Shown: in pieces, positions 1 through 5,479 of the stretch
How the letters are laid out: every line of letters starts with the position of its first letter
Position numbering within the stretch: the stretch's first letter is position 1
Source: Methanosarcinaceae archaeon
Lineage (GTDB): Archaea > Halobacteriota > Methanosarcinia > Methanosarcinales > Methanosarcinaceae
Direction of reading: 5' to 3'
Length of the DNA: 5,753 nt
Assembly: GCA_030655675.1 (NCBI GenBank)
Contig: JAUSPM010000109.1
Coordinates: 1-5,753 of the forward strand
Position numbers and translations under genes: made by a program
The notes under the pieces: generated by a model
Database searches by the model: none
Told to the model about the DNA's origin: nothing
The model's input: the letters and a program-made list of their open reading frames with translations, nothing else

Positions 1-496
1 AACGTTTCCAAACAATATGTTCCGGATCAATATTCAATGAATTGCCGTGGTACATATGATTGTCAATAGCTGCACTGATAAGATTATTAGCTGTGGTCAC
101 AGCATGCATATCACCATTAAAATGAAGGTTAATATCTTCCATTGGTACGACTTGAGCCATACCACCGCCAGTTGCACCGCCTTTAACACCAAAAACCGGA
201 CCCAAGGAAGGTTCTCTAAGTGCTCCAATAACCATTTTATTGAGTCTGGCCAGTCCATCTGCTAAGCCAACAGTCGTTGTTGACTTGCCTTCGCCTGCTA
301 TTGTAGGATTGATCGATGTGACCAAAATAAGTTTTCCGTCTTTTTGATTGGTCAATCCTTCCATTATCCTCAAATCGATTTTTGCCTTGTACTTCCCGTA
401 ATGTTCCAAATACTCATTGTCAATCTTTGCCTTACGAGCGATTCGCTCAATTGGCTCCATTACGTTTTCCTGGGCTATTTGAATGTCTGTTTTCAT
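1..496 (-). CDS. fhs: Formate-tetrahydrofolate ligase, N-terminal part (runs off the window)
   Basis: This is the first 165 codons of formate-tetrahydrofolate ligase (10-formyl-THF synthetase), a cytosolic enzyme that makes 10-formyl-THF from formate, THF and ATP for purine, formyl-methionine and one-carbon metabolism. Seen in the sequence: the family N-terminus MKTDIQIAQ, an 'EHYGKYKAKI' stretch near residues 31-40, the ATP-binding P-loop NPTIAGEGKSTTT at about 63-75, and the signatures REPSLGPVFGVKGGATGGG and QVVPMEDINLHFNGD. The family is usually about 555 residues, so roughly 390 are missing beyond position 1. The ATG at 494-496 is preceded by AGGAGG (501-506), which overlaps the recR stop codon (505-507). 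Only 8 nt separate the two genes, so fhs is probably cotranscribed and translationally coupled with recR. The P-loop reads IAGEGKS where PAGEGKT is more usual, a mild variant. Identification is firm. Confidence 0.96.
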   Translation of the reverse strand, partial: MKTDIQIAQENVMEPIERIARKAKIDNEYLEHYGKYKAKIDLRIMEGLTNQKDGKLILVTSINPTIAGEGKSTTTVGLADGLARLNKMVIGALREPSLGPVFGVKGGATGGGMAQVVPMEDINLHFNGDMHAVTTANNLISAAIDNHMYHGNSLNIDPEHIVWKR

Positions 497-504
497 GGCT
501 CCTC

Positions 505-1095
505 CTATATTTTCTTTCGGCCTTCCATAGCTTTTATCAACGTCATCTCATCGGCATAATCCAAATGTCCGCCCATTGGCAGACCAGACGCCAAACGAGT
601 AACGTTAGCTTCTTTTAATTGAAGTTTCTTTGCGATGTAGAGAGCCGTAGTTTCTCCCTCGATCGTAGGATTGGTCGCAATGATAACCTCAGTGACATGT
701 TCATCTACGCGCTTAATCAAAGACTCAATATTGATATCTTCGGGCAAAATTCCTTTAAATGTAGAAATAACTCCGTTAAGCACATGATACACACCATGAA
801 ATTCACCCATTTTTTCCATTGCAATGATATCTTTCGGGTGGCTGACCACGCAAATCACTGATCTGTCTCTATGTTTATCTTTGCAAATGTCACAATAAGT
901 TTCTTCTGTAATATTTCCGCAAATCGTACATGTTTTTAATCCATCTTTAATCTTCAGCAACGCATTGGCAAATGCCTCTATATCCTGATGGTCACGATCA
1001 ATAATTTCAAACGCATAACGCTCTGCAGTTTTTGCACCTACACCAGGCAATTTTTTCAACTCCTCAATAAGATTTAATAGTATTTTGGGATACAT
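505..1095 (-). CDS. recR: Recombination mediator protein RecR
   Basis: RecR works with RecO (and RecF) to load RecA onto SSB-coated single-stranded DNA at gaps. The 196-residue product is the normal family length. Seen in order: a helix-hairpin-helix at about 9-31 with the LPGVGAKTAER signature, a four-cysteine zinc site (C56, C59, C68, C71), a Toprim domain from about residue 79 starting SVICVVSHPKDIIAMEK, the ATNPTIEGE motif, and the C-terminal GLPMGGHLDYADE segment. The Toprim position that is Glu in E. coli RecR (VVE) is Ser85 here. B. subtilis, from memory, has Gln there, so this is variation and not clear loss of function. The ATG at 1093-1095 follows GAGGAG (1101-1106), which lies in the last codons of dnaX. 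The genes are 2 nt apart, implying coupled translation. No ybaB/ebfC gene lies between dnaX and recR. Confidence 0.97.
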   Translation of the reverse strand: MYPKILLNLIEELKKLPGVGAKTAERYAFEIIDRDHQDIEAFANALLKIKDGLKTCTICGNITEETYCDICKDKHRDRSVICVVSHPKDIIAMEKMGEFHGVYHVLNGVISTFKGILPEDINIESLIKRVDEHVTEVIIATNPTIEGETTALYIAKKLQLKEANVTRLASGLPMGGHLDYADEMTLIKAMEGRKKI

Positions 1096-1097
1096 AT

Positions 1098-2894
1098 CTA
1101 CTCCTCATGAATGAAATCCACATTCCCTTCCCCAAATAAACTCACAAGCCGCTGATCAACACTGACCTCTTCTTCTTGTTTTTTTACTTTAGGTAACGGT
1201 TCGATATGGATAATCATTGGTTCGGGCAGTTTTCCCGCACTCCACAATTCTCTAAATAAGGCGATGGTTCGTTCTTCCTGATCTTTAGTAATAGCAAAGA
1301 CTTTACGAGGCTGCTTCACGATCTCAATCATCAGTTTCCTTAATGCGACTTCATTGGCTTTAGCATTGATTTCTCTCGCTACCTCTTCATACGGCACTGA
1401 CAGTACGACAAATTGCTCGTTAGTCACTACAATATTTCCATCTGAAATCATACGCGCTACCCTAGCCCACTCGATTTCATTGATGTAGTCATCCAATCGA
1501 CTCCAAAGTTGCGCTTCATTTGTGCGTCTTGCCTTGTCTCCGGCAACCATAAAGCGGACAATGTCAAAATCACTCAAAAGCAACTCTTCAACTTCGGTTA
1601 CATCAGCAACATCATTCGCAATATCCAGTTGTAACAAGCGTTCATCTTCATGTGACTCCAATACGACCGGTTCTTCGCTAACTTCTGTATTATCTTCTAT
1701 AACCGACTTTACTGGTTGAATGGTTGGCTTCGCCTCTTCTTTAGCTAAAACAGCCTTAAGTTTTGTATCTGCAAAAGGCACTTTTGCCTCGGTCTTCACA
1801 ACATAATCAGCTGTTTCATTACCCATCGACATCATCTTGAGCAATGCCACCTCAAAATATGAGTGGATATTGGTGGCATTTCGGTATTTATCCATAGTTT
1901 CAATAAATATATCGATCATTTTCAGTAAATCATTCGCGTTTCTTTTTGAAAGGATGTGTTTAACTTCATCTTCGGTCGCAATTTGTAACAATGAAGCATC
2001 GCGGGTGTATTGGTATATAATGCATTCTTTTAATAAATCAATCATATCCGAAGTCAAGCGCTTGATATCGAAACTCTTTTCACTTATAAAGCGAACATTA
2101 TCAAGAATTGCAACAACGTCTTTTGAAAACACGGCATCCAGTAAGTCAATTTTCTCGTTTACTGTCGTTATTCCGTAAATATCATGCACATGTTGAACTC
2201 TTAAGTCATTTTGAGCATAAGCAATACACTGTTCCAGAATACTTAGGGCATCCCTTAAGCCACCTTCGGCCAATTGACTGATCAGTCGGATAACACCTTC
2301 TTCATACTTGATTTTCTCCAAATCTAGCACTTCTCTTACTCTTGTACCGATTTCAGCCAAAGGTACTTTCGTAAAATCAAAGCGTTGACATCTGCTGATG
2401 ATGGTTGGTAACACTTTATGGGGCTCTGTGGTAGCCAAAATAAAAATAACATGCGACGGAGGTTCTTCCAAAGTTTTTAATAAAGCATTAAAAGCTCCCT
2501 GAGAGAGCATGTGTACTTCATCGATAATATATACTTTATATTTCCCTTCAATCGGCGAATATTTTACCTTTTCAATCAAATCCCTTATTTCATCAACACC
2601 ATTGTTACTGGCAGCATCGATTTCAATGATATCCGGATGAGTTCCGGCTTGAATAGATAAGCAACTGTCACAGACATTACATGGTGCTTTATTTTTGTCA
2701 GGGCAGTTCACCGCTTTAGCCATCAATTTCGCCACAGTTGTCTTGCCAGTTCCGCGTGGACCACAAAAAAGATATGCATGAGCGATTTTATGCTTCAAAA
2801 CTGCATTCTGCAGGGTTTTTACGATATGTTGCTGTCCAACAACCTTTTCAAAGGAAGTTGGCCGATATGTTCTGTATAACGCTTTATATGCCAT
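1098..2894 (-). CDS. dnaX: DNA polymerase III subunit tau/gamma (DnaX)
   Basis: DnaX is the clamp-loader ATPase and organiser of the replicative polymerase. The 598-residue protein has a full AAA+ N-terminal half: Walker A GPRGTGKTT (45-53), a zinc site with C64, C72, C75 and C78, Walker B IIDEVH (123-128), sensor 1 around ATTEP (154-158), the SRC arginine-finger motif (167-169), and sensor 2 GGLRDALS (211-218). The collar domain follows to about residue 360, then an acidic linker (about 370-440) and a C-terminal domain that in tau proteins contacts the polymerase. The ATG at 2892-2894 has AGAAGGG upstream (2901-2907) and begins MAYKALYRTYRP, typical of the family. It lies 72 nt after the GNAT gene and has a plausible promoter of its own. 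An in-frame A AAA AAA heptamer at codons 570-572 (1179-1185) is a possible slippage site near the C-terminus. Confidence 0.98.
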   Translation of the reverse strand: MAYKALYRTYRPTSFEKVVGQQHIVKTLQNAVLKHKIAHAYLFCGPRGTGKTTVAKLMAKAVNCPDKNKAPCNVCDSCLSIQAGTHPDIIEIDAASNNGVDEIRDLIEKVKYSPIEGKYKVYIIDEVHMLSQGAFNALLKTLEEPPSHVIFILATTEPHKVLPTIISRCQRFDFTKVPLAEIGTRVREVLDLEKIKYEEGVIRLISQLAEGGLRDALSILEQCIAYAQNDLRVQHVHDIYGITTVNEKIDLLDAVFSKDVVAILDNVRFISEKSFDIKRLTSDMIDLLKECIIYQYTRDASLLQIATEDEVKHILSKRNANDLLKMIDIFIETMDKYRNATNIHSYFEVALLKMMSMGNETADYVVKTEAKVPFADTKLKAVLAKEEAKPTIQPVKSVIEDNTEVSEEPVVLESHEDERLLQLDIANDVADVTEVEELLLSDFDIVRFMVAGDKARRTNEAQLWSRLDDYINEIEWARVARMISDGNIVVTNEQFVVLSVPYEEVAREINAKANEVALRKLMIEIVKQPRKVFAITKDQEERTIALFRELWSAGKLPEPMIIHIEPLPKVKKQEEEVSVDQRLVSLFGEGNVDFIHEE

Positions 2895-2917
2895 AACAAA
2901 CCCTTCTTTCCGTGTAA

Positions 2918-2947
2918 TTTATACCAAATCAGTCATTTGCATTTGAA
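2918..2947 (-). promoter_or_regulatory. Putative sigma-A promoter for dnaX-recR-fhs
   Basis: On the minus strand, TATAAA (2918-2923) is preceded by TGG, giving an extended -10 (TGGTATAAA). A TTCAAA hexamer (2942-2947) sits 18 nt upstream and matches 4 of 6 bases of TTGACA. It lies between the GNAT stop and the dnaX ATG, so it would give a leader of only about 15-18 nt. No terminator is visible after the GNAT gene, so readthrough from the GNAT promoter is also possible. Confidence 0.5.
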
Positions 2948-2966
2948 ATTGATTAGTCATCTCATT

Positions 2967-3431
2967 TCAGATAGTGCGCTGCGTAGAGATCTGATAAATA
3001 GAAGATGTTTCTCCCCAAGGGTGATATCCGATTCCGATTCTTGAGAATCCGAACTTTTCATAATAGCCGATATGATCGGTACACAAATAGCAATTGTCAT
3101 ATCCGCCTTCTTTGGCATCAGCTATCGCAGCTTCAATTAGTAATCGACCTAAATTCTTTCCACGATAGGATTTTTCGACGTAAAGTGCACAAATCCAAGG
3201 ATATAAGTCCATTCTGCTGATAAAATCGTTGGTAATCAAGCCCGCACAACCGATGATCAAATCTTTATCCATCAATATATACCAACGTGGTAGCGCTGAT
3301 GGGGTGCTTAATGAATGCGAGATACAGTCTTGATATACTTCCCTACTTTGCTCACTAGCCCATTTCGACTGAATATAAGAGATAGCAGAATCAACCGTTT
3401 CAGGTTGATTTCTCACTGAGATAACTTCCAT
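2967..3431 (-). CDS. GNAT-family N-acetyltransferase
   Basis: A 154-residue single-domain GNAT acetyltransferase, expected to transfer an acetyl group from acetyl-CoA to an amine. The substrate cannot be told from the sequence. Seen: a central strand pair around WYILMDKDLIIGCAGLI (50-66), the conserved NDFISRMDLYPWICALYV block (68-85), and motif A with the acetyl-CoA pyrophosphate loop YRGKNLGRLL (89-98), where Asn93 takes the place of the usual Gly in RxxGxG. The YYEKFGF motif (123-129) and a C-terminal GYHPWGETSSIY segment follow. I recall a widespread clostridial/erysipelotrichial acetyltransferase subfamily with this arrangement. The start chosen is the ATG at 3429-3431, because AAAGGAG (3438-3444) precedes it. 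The open frame extends further upstream, but that part overlaps tadA and its terminator. The gene has its own promoter and interrupts the tadA-dnaX order known from Bacillus. Confidence 0.9.
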   Translation of the reverse strand: MEVISVRNQPETVDSAISYIQSKWASEQSREVYQDCISHSLSTPSALPRWYILMDKDLIIGCAGLITNDFISRMDLYPWICALYVEKSYRGKNLGRLLIEAAIADAKEGGYDNCYLCTDHIGYYEKFGFSRIGIGYHPWGETSSIYQISTQRTI

Positions 3432-3465
3432 GATTACTCCTTTGATGTTCAATGTTGTCTTATTT

Positions 3466-3474
3466 ATTATACCA
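3466..3474 (-). promoter_or_regulatory. Extended -10 promoter for the GNAT gene
   Basis: The minus strand reads TGGTATAAT here, a perfect TATAAT (3466-3471) with the TG extended -10 element. No good TTGACA lies 16-18 nt upstream, which is tolerated for extended -10 promoters. A second TATAAT (3496-3501) overlaps the tail of the tadA terminator and is less likely. Initiation about 7 nt downstream would leave a leader of about 28 nt before the GNAT ATG, containing its ribosome-binding site. Confidence 0.6.
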
Positions 3475-3500
3475 TAACCTGCGACTTTTATACCCATTAT

Positions 3501-3525
3501 AAAGAAAAGAGGAGATATCTCCTCT
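3501..3525 (-). terminator. Rho-independent terminator after tadA
   Basis: An 18-bp perfect palindrome (3508-3525, AGAGGAGATATCTCCTCT) starts 4 nt past the tadA stop codon. In RNA it forms AGAGGAG/CTCCTCT with an AUAU loop. On the minus strand it is followed by TTTCTTT (3501-3507). The opposite strand lacks a U-run after the stem, so it works in the tadA direction only. Confidence 0.8.
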
Positions 3526-3529
3526 CGGT

Positions 3530-3991
3530 TTATTCGTAATTTTTTCGCCTTTTTGACTGAAAGAAATCTTTGAGCAGTTCGCTGCACTCATCTTTTGAAA
3601 CACCACTGGTTATTGAAGGGTAATGATTAAGTCTAGGGACAGCATTCATGTCAAAATTTGAGCCGTATGCGCCTCCTTTAGAATCAAACGTCCCAAAAAC
3701 AACTCTTTTTATACGCGACTGATAAATCGCTCCGGCACACATCGGACACGGTTCCAATGTCACATACAATGTACACTCATCCAATCGCCAATCATTTAGT
3801 GCCAAACATGCCTGTTCTATAGCCAATATCTCGGCATGAGCCGTTGCTCGGTTGAGTTGCTCTTTTCGATTGTGTGAAGAAGCTATGACATTACCTTTAT
3901 ATTCAATAACACAACCGATAGGCACTTCATTTTCAGAAAATGCCATCTTAGCTTCCACTAATGCCAGATCCATGTATTTTTTATCGTCCAT
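3530..3991 (-). CDS. tadA: tRNA-specific adenosine deaminase
   Basis: TadA deaminates adenosine-34 of tRNA-Arg(ACG) to inosine, allowing one tRNA to read CGU, CGC and CGA. The 153-residue protein has the zinc-dependent cytidine/deoxycytidylate deaminase fold. Visible motifs are HAE (H52-A53-E54, zinc ligand and catalytic glutamate), PCPMCAG (zinc ligands C82 and C85), NEVPIGCVI (21-29) and the conserved HNRKEQLNRATAHAE run. These are diagnostic for TadA rather than free-nucleoside deaminases. The ATG at 3989-3991 has AAAAGGAG (3997-4004) upstream. The gap to the SRP RNA gene is only 23 nt and holds this ribosome-binding site plus the SRP T-tract, leaving no room for a separate promoter. Expression therefore probably depends on readthrough from the SRP RNA promoter or from serS. 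The Lys/Arg-rich C-terminus is short and normal. Confidence 0.96.
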   Translation of the reverse strand: MDDKKYMDLALVEAKMAFSENEVPIGCVIEYKGNVIASSHNRKEQLNRATAHAEILAIEQACLALNDWRLDECTLYVTLEPCPMCAGAIYQSRIKRVVFGTFDSKGGAYGSNFDMNAVPRLNHYPSITSGVSKDECSELLKDFFQSKRRKNYE

Positions 3992-4005
3992 AAGACTCCT
4001 TTTGT

Positions 4006-4093
4006 AAAATAAAAGCTATCACACACGTCAGAGCCACTTTAAGGCTGCTGTCTTCCGACCCTGACCTGGTTCAGTGGGTAACGTTGTGATAGC
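4006..4093 (-). terminator. SRP RNA terminal helix plus T-tract, likely leaky terminator
   Basis: The 9-bp closing helix of the SRP RNA (GCTATCACA with TGTGATAGC) is followed directly by TTTTATTTT (4006-4014) on the minus strand. The rod-shaped RNA with its U-rich tail can act as an intrinsic terminator for itself and for serS transcripts. The tract is interrupted by an A and tadA lies immediately downstream, so partial readthrough is expected. Confidence 0.55.
4015..4093 (-). ncRNA. ffs: Signal recognition particle RNA, small (4.5S-like) bacterial type
   Basis: This encodes the RNA core of the signal recognition particle, which binds Ffh and targets ribosomes making membrane proteins. The signature core is at 4043-4066. 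On the minus strand it reads GGT-CAGG-GTC-GGAA-GAC-AGCA-GCC, that is, the GGAA tetraloop, the closing 3-bp helix and the CAGG/AGCA internal loop bound by Ffh. The closing helix is GUC/GAC where the E. coli form is UCC/GGA, so pairing is kept by compensatory changes. CCACU and AGUGG pair further out, and GCUAUCACA/UGUGAUAGC closes the molecule perfectly over 9 bp. At about 79 nt it lacks an Alu domain, unlike the roughly 270-nt Bacillus form. It lies between serS and tadA; in Bacillus it lies between tadA and dnaX. The 5' end is set by the promoter -10 six nucleotides upstream. Confidence 0.95.
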
Positions 4094-4099
4094 ATGTTT

Positions 4100-4127
4100 A
4101 TTATACCTTATTTTTTATTAATTGCAA
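4100..4127 (-). promoter_or_regulatory. SRP RNA promoter embedded in the serS 3' end
   Basis: The minus strand carries a perfect TATAAT (4100-4105) preceded 16 nt upstream by TTGCAA (4122-4127, 4 of 6 to TTGACA). Six nucleotides separate the -10 from G at 4093, the predicted first base of the SRP RNA. The -35 lies in the last codons of serS, and the -10 begins just past the serS stop (4108-4110). Confidence 0.8.
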
Positions 4128-5394
4128 TTATTTCTAGTCCACCCATGTAAGGTCGTAATACTTCAGGAACAGTGACTGTTCCATCCGCATTTTGATAATT
4201 TTCTAAAATTGCAGCTACGGTTCTGCCTACTGCCAAACCGGAACCATTGAGCGTGTGAACATACTCAGGTTTTCCCTTTTGCTCGCGTCGGAAACGAATA
4301 TTCGCGCGACGAGCCTGAAAGTCTTCAAAGTTCGAACAAGACGAGATTTCACGATAAGTAGCGAAAGCCGGTAGCCAAACCTCAATATCATATGTCATTG
4401 CGCTGCTAAACCCCATATCTCCTGTGCAGAGCTCTACGACTCGGTAAGGCAGTTTCAGTTGTTTTAAAACTTCTTCTGCATTGTTTGTTAATTTCTCAAG
4501 TTCTTCATACGATGTCTCAGGTGTTGTAAATTTAACAAGTTCTACTTTGTTGAACTGGTGCTGACGTATGATTCCCCTTGTATCACGCCCTGCGGCTCCT
4601 GCTTCTGCACGAAAACAAGGTGTGTATGCCGTGTAGTAAACCGGCATTTGATCCAATGCAAGAATTTCATTTGCATGCATATTTGTCACAGGAACTTCAG
4701 CCGTTGGTACTAAATAGTAATCAAATGGAGTCACTTTGAATAAATCCTCTTCAAATTTCGGCAATTGACCAGTCCCATACATCGACTGTGCATTTACCAT
4801 AAATGGTGGCAAAGTTTCCATATAACCATGCTTTGTAGTATGCAAGTCGAGCATAAAATTAATAATTGCACGTTCTAAACGAGCTCCTGCACCTTTATAC
4901 ACCGTAAAACGGGCACCAGTGATTTTTGCGCCTCGTTCAAAGTCAAGAATATCCAATCCCGTGCCGATGTCCCAATGAGGTTTTGGTTCAAAATCGAACA
5001 TGCGTACTTCGCCCCATCGACGAACTTCTTTGTTATCCGTATCCGACGTCCCCACTTTAATTGTTTCACGTGGAACATTGGGCAAAACATTCATGACATT
5101 GAGTATTTTCTCTTCGATTTCAGCAACTTTAGCATCCAACTGGGAGATTTGGTCATTAGCCTCACCGACTTCCTTCATAATGTCAGTCGTATCTTTTCCT
5201 TCACGCTTAAGAAGTCCAATTCTCTTAGACGATTCATTGCGGAAATTCTTTTTAGCTTCCACTTCTGTCAATAACAACCTGCGTTCCTCATCCCACTTCA
5301 CGATTTCAAGAATTACAGAAAAATCAGCTCCACGGGTTTGAAGTCTGCGAATGATTTCATCAGGATTTTCCCTGATCAGCTTAATATCGAGCAT
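4108..5394 (-). CDS. serS: Seryl-tRNA synthetase
   Basis: SerRS charges tRNA-Ser (and tRNA-Sec where present) with serine. The 428-residue protein is the normal bacterial length. An N-terminal helical arm (about 27-100, coiled coil, tRNA binding) is followed by a class II catalytic core. Visible motifs are the serine-binding TAE (231-233), motif 2 CFRAEAGAAGRDTRGIIRQH (260-279) and motif 3 GSGLAVGRTVAAILENYQ (384-401) with Arg391. The ATG at 5392-5394 (MLDIKLIRENPDEI) was chosen because AAGGAGG (5401-5407) precedes it and the start matches the family. The frame stays open 11 codons further up, but that part encodes the T-box terminator T-run. The linker codons 106-111 (NVPRET) carry a consensus parS site. 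Expression is expected to rise when uncharged tRNA-Ser accumulates, through the T-box leader. Transcription ends at or beyond the SRP RNA. Confidence 0.98.
   Translation of the reverse strand: MLDIKLIRENPDEIIRRLQTRGADFSVILEIVKWDEERRLLLTEVEAKKNFRNESSKRIGLLKREGKDTTDIMKEVGEANDQISQLDAKVAEIEEKILNVMNVLPNVPRETIKVGTSDTDNKEVRRWGEVRMFDFEPKPHWDIGTGLDILDFERGAKITGARFTVYKGAGARLERAIINFMLDLHTTKHGYMETLPPFMVNAQSMYGTGQLPKFEEDLFKVTPFDYYLVPTAEVPVTNMHANEILALDQMPVYYTAYTPCFRAEAGAAGRDTRGIIRQHQFNKVELVKFTTPETSYEELEKLTNNAEEVLKQLKLPYRVVELCTGDMGFSSAMTYDIEVWLPAFATYREISSCSNFEDFQARRANIRFRREQKGKPEYVHTLNGSGLAVGRTVAAILENYQNADGTVTVPEVLRPYMGGLEIIAINKK
5062..5077. other. parS: parS site (ParB/Spo0J binding) inside serS
   Basis: The 16-mer is TGTTTCACGTGGAACA on the plus strand and TGTTCCACGTGAAACA on the minus strand. 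The latter fits the Bacillus parS consensus TGTTNCACGTGAAACA at every position. It encodes V107-P108-R109-E110-T111 of SerRS, a linker between the helical arm and catalytic domain, where related enzymes often read IPHES or similar. The site may thus be selected at DNA level within a tolerant protein segment. It pairs with a second site 402 bp away. Confidence 0.85.
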
Positions 5395-5412
5395 AATTAC
5401 CCTCCTTAAAAT

Positions 5413-5450
5413 AAAAAAAGACAACATTAGGGACGATTTTCCGTGTTGCC
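5413..5450 (-). terminator. T-box regulated transcription terminator
   Basis: In the minus-strand RNA, GGCAACA (5444-5450) pairs with TGTTGTC (5420-5426), with an inner GGA/TCC helix, followed at once by seven U (5413-5419). Its 5' arm overlaps the conserved T-box sequence, so it and the antiterminator are mutually exclusive. Confidence 0.85.
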
Positions 5451-5455
5451 ACCCT
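5429..5455 (-). promoter_or_regulatory. T-box antiterminator
   Basis: AGGG (5452-5455) and ACG (5442-5444) pair with CGTCCCT (5429-5435), leaving the 7-nt bulge TGGCAAC (5445-5451). This is the standard antiterminator layout. The bulge begins UGGC, complementary to the GCCA end of uncharged tRNA-Ser. AAC replaces the most common ACC in the rest of the bulge. Confidence 0.88.
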
Positions 5456-5463
5456 TTTTGTAC

Positions 5464-5479
5464 TGTTTCACGTGAAACA
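5464..5479. other. parS: parS site (ParB/Spo0J binding) inside the serS T-box leader
   Basis: TGTTTCACGTGAAACA is a perfect 16-bp palindrome and an exact match to the Bacillus parS consensus TGTTNCACGTGAAACA. parS nucleates ParB loading and spreading for origin segregation and SMC recruitment. Flanking bases extend the dyad to 5461-5482 with one G-U pair in RNA. In the serS transcript it forms a hairpin at the expected Stem III position, just upstream of the T-box. Neither parA nor parB is in the window. Confidence 0.9.

Noticed and set aside
505..618. Short plus-strand open frames at 344-618
   Set aside because: They lie opposite fhs and recR, which have strong protein signatures; these are shadows.
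1837..2178. A 113-codon plus-strand open frame
   Set aside because: It lies wholly inside dnaX on the opposite strand and resembles no known protein; it is a shadow of the dnaX coding frame.
3508..3525. The 18-bp perfect palindrome as a regulator operator
   Set aside because: Its place 4 nt after the tadA stop and the T-rich run on the minus strand fit a terminator hairpin better.
3432..3587. A 52-residue N-terminal extension of the GNAT protein
   Set aside because: It would overlap the tadA 3' end, the terminator and the GNAT promoter. The ATG at 3429-3431 has a good ribosome-binding site and matches the domain start.
5395..5427. An 11-residue N-terminal extension of SerRS
   Set aside because: It would encode the T-box terminator tail and the ribosome-binding site; the family begins at the MLDIKLIREN methionine.
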